A stretch of 64,000 bases of DNA from Chitinophaga eiseniae (GTDB lineage: Bacteria > Bacteroidota > Bacteroidia > Chitinophagales > Chitinophagaceae): positions 1,116,001 to 1,180,000 of the forward strand of contig NZ_JABAHZ010000002.1 of assembly GCF_012641265.1 (NCBI RefSeq), in the 5' to 3' direction. The position numbers were made by a program, and so were the translations under genes. The notes beneath the pieces were generated by a model. It did not search any database. It saw only the letters and a list, made by a program, of their open reading frames with translations, and was not told the origin of the DNA. Numbering within the stretch: the first letter of the stretch is position 1; every line of letters starts with the position of its first letter. Positions 54,014 to 62,313 of this stretch are shown here, piece after piece.

Positions 54014-56062
54014 TTAAGCCTTACGCGCTGTGCGGTACAGGTACCAGCCCATAAACGCAAAAAAGCCACAGCCTATTATATAATACCCTGTTTGTCCCAG
54101 CACATTTGTGAGCCCCGTTTGTTGATTGAGTTTGGACAGGATAACGGCCGACCAGTCGAAACCCGCCAGTATAGCGATAATAACGCCGGCCACCGCTCCT
54201 CCTGCTACCAGGCCGGTAGCAAAGAGATTGCCTTTGCCCAATTCATCTTCTTCCGGAGAAACCTTTTTGTTGGACTTCTGCTGTTTTCGGTCTACCACAC
54301 CACGGATAGCCCCACCCACAAAGATGGGTAAGGTAGTGGATAGTGGCAGATAAGCTCCTACTGCGAAAGAAAGAGAGTTAACGCCGCACAGTTCCATGGT
54401 AATAGCCAGGAATACCCCTACCAGCACAAACTGCCAGTCGAGGTTGAACGACAGGATGCCTTTTGCCAGTGTAGCCATGAGCGTGCCTTGCGGAGCGGGA
54501 TAGTATGCACTGCCGATGGCGTGATCTTTCACCCCATGGAGTACCATATCTGCCGTAGGCTTATCGAGGAACTTCACCGTTAAACCGATCACCACAGAAG
54601 AAACGATAGCGCCAATAAACAACGCCAGCTGTTGATACATAGGCGTGGCGCCAACAATATATCCCGATTTTAAGTCCTGCGAAGTGCCGCCGGCATTGGC
54701 CGCAGCAATACAGATCATACCGCCTACTACCAGTGCCATCGGCTCATACACTTTGCCTGTCCAGCCTACGGCAATAAATACCAGGCAGGTTCCCATGAGG
54801 GTGGCGATGGTCATCCCGGAAATAGGATTGTTGGAAGAGCCGATCAATCCTACGATGCGGCTGGAAACGGTGACGAAGAAAGCACCAAATATAACTACGA
54901 GTAGCCCTACCAGTAGTTTTTTGCCAATGGAGTCGCCCGGAAGCTGTGGTAACAGTGCGATGAGTAATACCAGGGCAATACTGCCGAAGAGTACCACTTT
55001 TAAGCTCAGGTCTTTTTCGGTTCTGGGAGCACTGCCTTTGGCCGCACTGTTTTCAGAGCCATCTTTGATAGCGCCCAGGCTTCCTTTAAAGGAAGAGATA
55101 ATAGTAGGAATTGTTTTCAGCAGGGTAATAAATCCACCCGCTGCTACAGCGCCGGCGCCGATTTGCCGTACATAGGCATAGTATACTGCAGCCGAATAAT
55201 CGCCAAAAGTATGTGTAACCGGGTTCCAGTCGCCTTGTCCGCCGGGCGTTTGCAGGTTGGCCAGGTAGCCTATTTTCATCAGCTGAGTGGCAATGGTATC
55301 GGGTGGTAGCAACGATGCCAACAAAGGAATGAGGGCCAGCCATGACAGCACGCCCCCGGCTACCAGTACCCCGGCAATGCGGGGACCTATAATATACCCT
55401 ACGCCCATGTACTCCGGTGTAATATCTGCACTGATTTTGGCAGAAGGGAAAAACTTACTGGCCTGCCTGGTCATGTATTCCGGTGTTTCCGCAATCACAT
55501 GGAGGATCTTCTGGAAGATGGCATATATAAAAGCAAAGCCCAGTCCGTAGAAAGCTGTTTTAGCAACATCGCCTCCCTTCTCTCCCGCTATCAGTACATC
55601 GCCGCAGGCGGTGCCTTCCGGGTATGGGAGGGTTTTATGTTCTTTTACGATGAGTGATCTTCTCAGGGGAATCATCATCAGGGTACCCAGGATACCGCCG
55701 CAGATGGCAAGAATCAGGATGGTAAAATAATTGAAATACTGGGCGCCGCCACCCTCGCTGAGGAACAGGAATCCCGGCAACGTAAACACCACGCCTGCCG
55801 CAATAGATTCGCCTGCAGACCCGGTAGTTTGGATGATGTTGTTTTCAAGAATGGTAGTGTTGAAGAATTTTCTGCCTAAAGTAATGGCAATAACGGCAAT
55901 AGGGATAGAAGCTGATACTGTGAGACCGGCTTTCAGCGCCAGGTATACGGTGGCGGCGCCGAAGATAACACCGAAAATACAACCGAGTAAAATGGACTTG
56001 AGGGTAAACTCTTTCATTTGTACGCCGGGTGGGACAAAGGGCTTGAATTGGTTATCAGACAT
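54014..56062 (-). CDS. OPT-family oligopeptide transporter
   Basis: A 682-residue membrane protein with about 15 spans. It opens with EFTLKSILLGCIFGVIFGAA and YLALKAGLTVSASIPIAVIA, has PYPEGTACGDVLIAGEKGGD (a hallmark of prokaryotic OPT proteins), and GGTSQDLKSGYIVGATP. OPT proteins take up oligopeptides or metal chelates with protons. No signal peptide. The POT-type peptide transporter gene lies 170 bases upstream in the same direction but has its own terminator, so the two are separate units. Confidence 0.9.
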   Translation of the reverse strand: MSDNQFKPFVPPGVQMKEFTLKSILLGCIFGVIFGAATVYLALKAGLTVSASIPIAVIAITLGRKFFNTTILENNIIQTTGSAGESIAAGVVFTLPGFLFLSEGGGAQYFNYFTILILAICGGILGTLMMIPLRRSLIVKEHKTLPYPEGTACGDVLIAGEKGGDVAKTAFYGLGFAFIYAIFQKILHVIAETPEYMTRQASKFFPSAKISADITPEYMGVGYIIGPRIAGVLVAGGVLSWLALIPLLASLLPPDTIATQLMKIGYLANLQTPGGQGDWNPVTHTFGDYSAAVYYAYVRQIGAGAVAAGGFITLLKTIPTIISSFKGSLGAIKDGSENSAAKGSAPRTEKDLSLKVVLFGSIALVLLIALLPQLPGDSIGKKLLVGLLVVIFGAFFVTVSSRIVGLIGSSNNPISGMTIATLMGTCLVFIAVGWTGKVYEPMALVVGGMICIAAANAGGTSQDLKSGYIVGATPMYQQLALFIGAIVSSVVIGLTVKFLDKPTADMVLHGVKDHAIGSAYYPAPQGTLMATLAKGILSFNLDWQFVLVGVFLAITMELCGVNSLSFAVGAYLPLSTTLPIFVGGAIRGVVDRKQQKSNKKVSPEEDELGKGNLFATGLVAGGAVAGVIIAILAGFDWSAVILSKLNQQTGLTNVLGQTGYYIIGCGFFAFMGWYLYRTARKA

Positions 56063-56170
56063 ATGCGTATTTGATTACAGGTAGTATGTTGTACAATATA
56101 ATATAGTGAATAATCCGGAGCCGGACATGCAATGATACTAAATAGTAGTTTGAATGTGGTATAAAAGAAA

Positions 56171-56201
56171 GAGGAAAGCAGGATTGATCCCCGCTTTCCT
56201 C
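56171..56201 (-). terminator. Terminator of the POT transporter gene
   Basis: A 9-bp stem (56171-56179 with 56193-56201) followed on the - strand by TTTCTTTTAT, 31 bases after the stop. Confidence 0.75.
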
Positions 56202-56232
56202 CATTTATTTATAATTGACCACTAATAAAAAC

Positions 56233-57951
56233 TTATCTAACGCCGTGCATCCATTTTTTCAGGAAGGTGGTAGACAGGAACAGCAATACTGCTGCAGTTC
56301 CTGGCAGGATCACAAATACCATGAAAAATTCATAGAGGTTGTGGATCGTAAAGCCGGCGAAAGTAGGATAATGAGCAGCCAGTTTCAGCTCGTGCAGTTT
56401 ATCCAGTTGTTGTGCAGTAGCGGTAATAGTACCATCGAGAATGCCTTTCAGGTCGATACCATTTTTGGTAGCCAGTTCGAATTTGTCCATCGTAGGCGGC
56501 AGCAGCGCGCCGAGTGTACCAGCGAGTGCATAGCCGGCGGCATTGGCCAGGAACCATACACCCATCAGCAGGGAAGAGAAACGGTGAGGGGCCAGTTTGG
56601 CTACCAGTGATAAACCGATAGGCGACAGGCACAATTCACCCAGTGTATGGAACAGGTACATCAGGATTAACCAGCTTACGCCGATTTTTTCGTTAGCACC
56701 CAGCCCTTTCATTTGCCATGCAATGATAAAGAAGCCAATGGCCAGCAGTGCCAGTCCGAGTGATTGTTTGGCCGGAGATATTGGTTCCAGGTTGCGTTGC
56801 TGTAATTTCAGCCATAAGAAGCTGAAAGGCAATGCAAATACGATGATGAAGATGGAGTTGGCATTTTGCACCAGGCTTGGCGGCATGTCCCAGCCAAAGA
56901 TGCGGCGATCAGTCTGATAATCCGCTACGAAGGTGAGGGAAGATCCCGCCTGTTCAAAACAAGCCCAGAAGAAGATCACGAAGAATGCCACAAAGTAGAT
57001 CACGATGATTCTTTGCCTTTCTACTTTGGTAATAGATTTATCGGTAAGGATTAATACAGCGAGACTGATACCGGCGGCATAGATGAATGGATATACCCAT
57101 GACTTGATAGGATTAGGGTCGATGGACAGGTAGTGGATGCCGAAGAAGAGGACTACCATTAAAGCCAGTACGCTGAAGATGGCGGTAGAAGTAAACTTGG
57201 CTTTGTCGGCTTCGCCGGTAACGGTAGTACCGGTCGACTTGGAGAAATCCGGTTTGCCGCCGATGGCTTCGCCGGTGGGCGTTACTACATATTTATCTTT
57301 CAGGAAGTAAAAGAGGATGGTGCCAAGGAACATGGCGATACTGGCGGCCAGGAATCCCCATTTAAAGGCGCTTACCACTCTTACGCCGGTGGCTTCTATT
57401 TTTACGTCGCCGAGGATAGGGCAAATGGACATACCGAGGAAGGCGCCCATGTTGATACCCATATAGAAGATGGTGAAGGCGGAGTCGAGGCGGCTGTCAT
57501 TTTTGGGGTACAGCTGGCCTACCATAGAAGAGATGTTAGGTTTGAAGAAGCCGTTACCAATAATGAGGATAAAAAGTGCCAGCCATACGATCATTTTGGC
57601 TGTTTCCACGTTGGTTGCGTACAGTACGCCACTTAATACCATGAGCAGTTGCCCTACACCCATTACAAAACCTCCTAATATAATACAGTTCCTGTTTCCC
57701 AGGTACCTATCGGAAATATACCCGCCCAGCATAGGTGTCAGGTAACATAAACCGAGGAATCCTCCATAGATAATAGAGGAATCTGCTTCAGAGAAAGCCA
57801 ATGCGTTCACCAGGAAGAGCGTCAAAAGCGCTCTCATGCCATAAAAATTAAACCGTTCCCACATCTCCGTGGCAAATAATACTGGGAGCCCTTTAGGATG
57901 GCCCTTCTGCGAGGCAATAGGGGACTCTTGTGCAACAGCAGTTTGCATCAT
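56233..57951 (-). CDS. POT-family proton-dependent peptide transporter
   Basis: A 572-residue MFS protein with 12-14 spans. Family signatures are MWERFNFYGMRALLTLFLVN in helix 1 (the ExxERFxYY proton-coupling motif, here WERFNFYG), GGYISDRYLGNRNCIILGG, and GNGFFKPNISSMVGQLYP. It imports di- and tripeptides with protons. The periplasmic and middle loops are longer than in Gram-positive DtpT, as in other Bacteroidota. Start ATG at 57951, with a second ATG one codon on. Confidence 0.93.
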   Translation of the reverse strand: MMQTAVAQESPIASQKGHPKGLPVLFATEMWERFNFYGMRALLTLFLVNALAFSEADSSIIYGGFLGLCYLTPMLGGYISDRYLGNRNCIILGGFVMGVGQLLMVLSGVLYATNVETAKMIVWLALFILIIGNGFFKPNISSMVGQLYPKNDSRLDSAFTIFYMGINMGAFLGMSICPILGDVKIEATGVRVVSAFKWGFLAASIAMFLGTILFYFLKDKYVVTPTGEAIGGKPDFSKSTGTTVTGEADKAKFTSTAIFSVLALMVVLFFGIHYLSIDPNPIKSWVYPFIYAAGISLAVLILTDKSITKVERQRIIVIYFVAFFVIFFWACFEQAGSSLTFVADYQTDRRIFGWDMPPSLVQNANSIFIIVFALPFSFLWLKLQQRNLEPISPAKQSLGLALLAIGFFIIAWQMKGLGANEKIGVSWLILMYLFHTLGELCLSPIGLSLVAKLAPHRFSSLLMGVWFLANAAGYALAGTLGALLPPTMDKFELATKNGIDLKGILDGTITATAQQLDKLHELKLAAHYPTFAGFTIHNLYEFFMVFVILPGTAAVLLFLSTTFLKKWMHGVR

Positions 57952-58120
57952 AAATTGGTTAGTTTTAGCAATAGTTGTTTAGATTTCGTAAACCTTTAAA
58001 TATGGCAAGTTAAATAAAATCGGTTATCAACGTAAAAAAATGGTATGAATGCTCATTTTTTGCCATTTTTTGAACTTTCTTTGCATTTTCTTTCGCATCT
58101 GCATTTATTAGGCAACTCAT

Positions 58121-59398
58121 ATGAACATACTACTACTAGGAAGTGGTGGCCGGGAACACGCGCTGGCCCTGAAAATGTCACAAAGTACCCTATGCGGTCA
58201 ACTTTTTATTGCCCCGGGTAATGCCGGTACCGCTCAATGTGGTACGAACATCAACATGGGGGTGAGTGATTTTGAGAAGATAAAGGCTTTTTGCCTGGAA
58301 AACGCCATCGACCTGGTACTGCCGGGCTCTGAAGAAGCGCTGGTAAACGGTATCTATGATTATTTTAAGAGCGAACCTGCATTACAGCATATACCGGTAA
58401 TGGGTCCATCTAAGGAAGGGGCTCAGCTGGAGGGCAGCAAGGCTTACGCCAAGTTGTTTATGCAACGCCATCATATTCCCACGGCTGCTTACCGGGAGTT
58501 CAACGCCGATAATTATGAAGCGGGGGTGGCTTATCTTCAACAGCACTCCTTACCAATTGTACTGAAGGCCGATGGCCTGGCAGCCGGTAAGGGCGTTGTT
58601 ATTGCGACCTCACACGAAGAGGCGCTGGCTGAATTTGAGCAAATGATTAAATCGGCCAAATTCGGCGATGCCAGTAAAACGGTGGTAGTAGAGCAGTTCC
58701 TTACCGGTATTGAGTTGTCTGTATTTGCCCTTACTGATGGGCATTCCTACCAGGTTTTACCGGAGGCCAAAGACTATAAGCGGATTGGAGAAGGCGACCA
58801 GGGGCTGAATACTGGTGGTATGGGAGCGGTATCCCCGGTACCTTTTGCCGATGCGGTATTCATGAAGAAAGTAGAAGACCAGGTGATCCGTCCTACGATT
58901 GAAGGGCTTTCCAAAGAAGGAATTATCTATCATGGATTTGTGTTTTTTGGCCTGATTAATGTAGGAGGGGAGCCATTCGTGATCGAATATAACTGTCGCA
59001 TGGGGGATCCTGAAACGGAGGTGGTAATGCCCCGTTTAAAAAATGATTTACTGGAGTTGTTCAACGCAGTAACCGCAGGAAAACTAAGTGAGCAGACTAT
59101 TTACGCCGACGCGCGTGCAGCGTCTACGGTGATGCTGGTATCAAAAGGATACCCGGAAGCATATGAGAAAAACAAGGTAATCAGTGGTATACCGGCGCCT
59201 ACCCGCGACCAGGTGGTGTTTCATGCCGGTACCCGGCAGGACGGCACCAACGTACTGAGTAACGGTGGCCGCGTACTGTCAGTTACTTCACTGGCGGCTG
59301 ATCTGTCTTTAGCCCTGGCTCATTCTGTACAAACAGCAGAGCAGATCTCTTTTGAGGGCAAAGTATATCGCCGCGATATAGGATACGAGTTTATTTAG
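58121..59398 (+). CDS. purD: Phosphoribosylamine--glycine ligase
   Basis: A 425-residue ATP-grasp enzyme of purine synthesis. LLLGSGGREHALALKMSQS and IAPGNAGTAQCG in the N-terminal domain, VLKADGLAAGKGVVIATS in the ATP-grasp, GLNTGGMGAVSPVPF, and EYNCRMGDPETEVVMPRL are all canonical. It is a single gene with a hairpin after the stop (59407-59453). Confidence 0.97.
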   Translation: MNILLLGSGGREHALALKMSQSTLCGQLFIAPGNAGTAQCGTNINMGVSDFEKIKAFCLENAIDLVLPGSEEALVNGIYDYFKSEPALQHIPVMGPSKEGAQLEGSKAYAKLFMQRHHIPTAAYREFNADNYEAGVAYLQQHSLPIVLKADGLAAGKGVVIATSHEEALAEFEQMIKSAKFGDASKTVVVEQFLTGIELSVFALTDGHSYQVLPEAKDYKRIGEGDQGLNTGGMGAVSPVPFADAVFMKKVEDQVIRPTIEGLSKEGIIYHGFVFFGLINVGGEPFVIEYNCRMGDPETEVVMPRLKNDLLELFNAVTAGKLSEQTIYADARAASTVMLVSKGYPEAYEKNKVISGIPAPTRDQVVFHAGTRQDGTNVLSNGGRVLSVTSLAADLSLALAHSVQTAEQISFEGKVYRRDIGYEFI

Positions 59399-59727
59399 CC
59401 AACGAGCTTTAGCTGTGGGTGGTGTCCGACAGGGCAGCTACCCATAGCTAAAGTGTTTTAGCCACGAACAGCTACAGTAGGGAGGACTGGTACAGGACAA
59501 TTGAAAAGCGGGACTTGTAAAGGCGTAATTTTAGGCAGCAGGAACAATTAAAACGGACCAATTCCGTTCATCTGATCGAAGCGTAAAGAGAGCAGTTACT
59601 ATGCCGTTTGTATAACAAATAACTTTTTTTAATATTTAGCTGTATTATTGCAAGAATATCCATTTTTTGCATCGTATATTCGTTGGAATTATTCATTTTT
59701 GCATTCTAATTTTTGACCGTATCAACA
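59399..59727. other. 329-bp intergenic region purD-mreB
   Basis: The first 55 bases hold the purD hairpin. After it come about 110 bases without clear features and then an A+T-rich stretch that should hold the mreB promoter; several ATTTTTTGC-like sequences (for example near 59670) are present, but none fits TAnnTTTG exactly. I see no gene. Confidence 0.5.
59407..59456 (+). terminator. Hairpin after purD
   Basis: Arms 59407-59420 and 59440-59453 pair over 14 positions (one G-U), loop 19 nt, followed by TGTTTTAG. It begins 9 bases after the purD stop. Confidence 0.6.
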
Positions 59728-60750
59728 ATGGGATTTTTTAATTTTTTAACGCAGGAAATCGCGATTGATCTTGGTACAGCGAATACGCTGATAATTCATA
59801 ATGACCAGGTGGTAGTGGACGAGCCTTCCATTGTAGCGATAGAACGGGCTAGTGGCAAAATTGTGGCTGTAGGAAAGAAGGCCATGATGATGCACGAAAA
59901 AACACACGAATATCTTCGTACTATACGTCCCCTGAAAGATGGCGTGATAGCGGATTTTAATGCCGCTGAAGGCATGATCAGGGAACTCATAAAAATGATT
60001 TACCCCAAAAAGCCCCTGTTTGCCCCCAGCTGGCGCATGGTGATCTGCATTCCTTCCAGTATTACGGAAGTGGAAAAAAGAGCCGTACGTGACTCTGCTG
60101 AACAGGCAGGTGCCAAAGAGGTATACCTGATTCACGAACCTATGGCTGCCGCACTCGGTATTGGTATCGATGTGGAAGAGCCGGTAGGTAACATGATCAT
60201 CGACATAGGTGGTGGTACCACCGGTATTTCGGTGATTGCACTGGCGGGTATCGTTTGCGACCAGAGTATCCGTATTGCGGGGGATGAATTTACCGCCGAC
60301 ATTATGGAAGCCCTGCGTCGTTACCACAGCTTGCTGATTGGTGAAAGAACTGCAGAACAGATCAAAATCCATATCGGATCTGCCCTGAAGGAACTGGACA
60401 ACCCACCAGATGATATTCCTGTTAACGGTAGAGACCTGGTAACCGGTATTCCGAAACAAATCATGGTATCCTACCAGGAAATTGCAGAAGCCCTCGACAA
60501 GTCGATCTTTAAAATCGAAGAAGCCATCCTGAAAGCGCTGGAAACAACGCCTCCGGAGCTGGCATCAGATATTTATCGCAGAGGTTTATACCTGACCGGC
60601 GGTGGCGCCTTGCTCCGCGGACTGGATAAGCGTCTCACGCAGAAAATCAAACTGCCGGTGCATGTAGCGGACGATCCATTACGCGCCGTGGTAAGAGGTA
60701 CAGGTATTGCCTTAAAGCATGTTGGTAAGTATCCGTTCCTGATGCAATAA
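59728..60750 (+). CDS. mreB: Rod-shape-determining actin homologue MreB
   Basis: A 340-residue bacterial actin that organises the elongation machinery on the inner face of the membrane. IAIDLGTANTLI (phosphate 1), IHEPMAAALGIG, MIIDIGGGTTGISVIALAGI (phosphate 2) and GGGALLRGLDKRL (adenosine) are present; the N-terminal GFFNFL may be the membrane-binding helix. The frame opens at a TTG at 59713, but ATG at 59728 is the normal start. First gene of mreB-mreC-mreD-mrdA. Confidence 0.97.
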   Translation: MGFFNFLTQEIAIDLGTANTLIIHNDQVVVDEPSIVAIERASGKIVAVGKKAMMMHEKTHEYLRTIRPLKDGVIADFNAAEGMIRELIKMIYPKKPLFAPSWRMVICIPSSITEVEKRAVRDSAEQAGAKEVYLIHEPMAAALGIGIDVEEPVGNMIIDIGGGTTGISVIALAGIVCDQSIRIAGDEFTADIMEALRRYHSLLIGERTAEQIKIHIGSALKELDNPPDDIPVNGRDLVTGIPKQIMVSYQEIAEALDKSIFKIEEAILKALETTPPELASDIYRRGLYLTGGGALLRGLDKRLTQKIKLPVHVADDPLRAVVRGTGIALKHVGKYPFLMQ

Positions 60751-60762
60751 CACTATTTTGAT

Positions 60763-60840
60763 ATTTACGGATTTTGAGGTACTGTGGCGAATACTCCCCC
60801 GATGCCGAAAAATCCGTAAATCTCTAAATCTCAAAACCCG
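60763..60840 (+). promoter_or_regulatory. Two mutually exclusive hairpins between mreB and mreC
   Basis: Bases 60763-60775 pair perfectly over 13 bp with 60809-60821. Alternatively, 60768-60778 pairs over 10 of 11 positions with 60830-60840. Both use 60768-60775, so only one can form at a time. No long T-run follows. The layout resembles an attenuator or a processing site that sets mreC expression below mreB. Confidence 0.45.
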
Positions 60841-60849
60841 TGCGCGCTT

Positions 60850-61737
60850 GTGCGAAATTTAATCATTTTCTTTAGGCGATACTTTAACTTCTTCTTATTT
60901 CTGCTGCTGGAAGTGATTTGCATGGTATTGGTATTCCAGCATAACAACTTTCAGCGAACCGCCTACCTTAGCTCCGCCAACGCCATCAGCGGTAAACTGT
61001 ACGACAAGTATAATAACGTTCAATACTACTTTCACCTCAAGTCGACCAACGATAGCCTGGTGAACGAAAACATGCGGCTGCACAATGCCCTGCTTACCAG
61101 CTACGATAGCGTGCTTACCGCAAAGGGGATTAAAATCGATACGGTACGTCAGTACAGCGATGATACCCTGCACAGGGTAATTGGTACACAGATCCGCCGC
61201 TACGAATACTTTTCCGCTAAAGTGATCAATAACTCCATCAACAAGTCTGTTAACTATATTACTATTCACCGGGGCAGTTTGCAGGGCATCCGTCCTAATA
61301 TGGGCGTTATCAGCAGCAGTGGTGTGGTGGGCGTAGTAAGAAGTGTAAGTGATAACTATGCGGTGATTTTGTCGATGCTCTCTAAATCCAACTCCGTATC
61401 TATCAGCGCCCGTCTTGGCCAGGGTAAGGAAATGGGATCTGTACACTGGGATGGCGAAGACGCTGGTTACGCGCTGTTGAAGGATGTACCCAAAAGCGCT
61501 AAAATACATAAAGGAGATACGGTGGTAACCAGTGGGTTCTCGGCGCTCTTCCCCGAAAATATTCCTATCGGTTATGTGGAAAACATCGCCGTGGGAGATA
61601 AGGCCAGCACCTCATATACCATCCGGTTGAAATTGGCCACCAATTTCTTCAACCTGCAATATGTATATGTGATCGAGAACCTGTTGAAAGACGAACAACA
61701 ACGATTGGAAGATTCAACGTATAAGTTGATTAAATGA
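60850..61737 (+). CDS. mreC: Rod-shape-determining protein MreC
   Basis: A 295-residue bitopic protein linking the cytoskeleton to cell-wall enzymes. One membrane helix (about 9-26, YFNFFLFLLLEVICMVLVFQ), a coiled-coil segment (about 45-85), then the two-lobed beta domain with GSLQGIRPNMGVISSSGVVG, MLSKSNSVSISARL, DVPKSAKIHKGDTVVTSGFS and LFPENIPIGYV. The start is a GTG; the stop overlaps the mreD ATG by four bases (ATGA). Confidence 0.93.
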   Translation: MRNLIIFFRRYFNFFLFLLLEVICMVLVFQHNNFQRTAYLSSANAISGKLYDKYNNVQYYFHLKSTNDSLVNENMRLHNALLTSYDSVLTAKGIKIDTVRQYSDDTLHRVIGTQIRRYEYFSAKVINNSINKSVNYITIHRGSLQGIRPNMGVISSSGVVGVVRSVSDNYAVILSMLSKSNSVSISARLGQGKEMGSVHWDGEDAGYALLKDVPKSAKIHKGDTVVTSGFSALFPENIPIGYVENIAVGDKASTSYTIRLKLATNFFNLQYVYVIENLLKDEQQRLEDSTYKLIK

Positions 61738-62243
61738 GTATACTGTTAAGAAATATAATCCGCTTTGTGCTCCTGTTGCTGATACAGGTGTTTGTGCTCA
61801 ATGAAATATTGCTGCATCAGCTGGTGAGCCCTTATCTTTACATGCTGTTTATCCTGGCGCTGCCCTTTAACCTGCCCCGTCCTGTATTGATGTTGATGGG
61901 ACTGCTGATGGGGCTTTCCCTGGATATGTTTATGAATACCCCTGGTATGCACGCTGCTGCCTGCGTTTTCATTGCTTATCTGCGCCCGTTTATTATCAAT
62001 ATCCTATCGCCACAGGGAGGTTTTGAAACTACCCAGAAAACACCTTCCATGACCAGTATGGGAGTATCCCAGTTCCTTATTTATGCTGCTATCCTGGTAT
62101 TGCTGCATCATACCATATTTTTTTCCTTAGAAGTATTTGGTACAGGTAACCTGTTATACCTGATCATGAAGATCGTCTTTTCATCGCTGGCCAGTCTTTT
62201 CCTGATTGTACTGTATGAATTACTATTCTTCTCGAGGAAGTAA
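61734..62243 (+). CDS. mreD: Rod-shape-determining protein MreD
   Basis: A 169-residue polytopic protein with five hydrophobic spans (IIRFVLLLLIQVFVLNEILL first, LMGLLMGLSLDMFMNTPGMH in the middle). It completes the MreBCD complex. It overlaps mreC by four bases and lies 70 bases before mrdA. Confidence 0.9.
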   Translation: MSILLRNIIRFVLLLLIQVFVLNEILLHQLVSPYLYMLFILALPFNLPRPVLMLMGLLMGLSLDMFMNTPGMHAAACVFIAYLRPFIINILSPQGGFETTQKTPSMTSMGVSQFLIYAAILVLLHHTIFFSLEVFGTGNLLYLIMKIVFSSLASLFLIVLYELLFFSRK

Positions 62244-62313
62244 TAAGGAGAAGCGGCAAGCTTTAGGCTTTTTAATGTAGGTTTGTAATTTAAAATATAT
62301 CCGTCCTTAAAGC

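Noticed and set aside
59746..60459. A 237-codon - strand frame inside mreB
   Set aside because: mreB is intact and highly conserved in the sense frame; the antisense product is His/Phe-rich without features.
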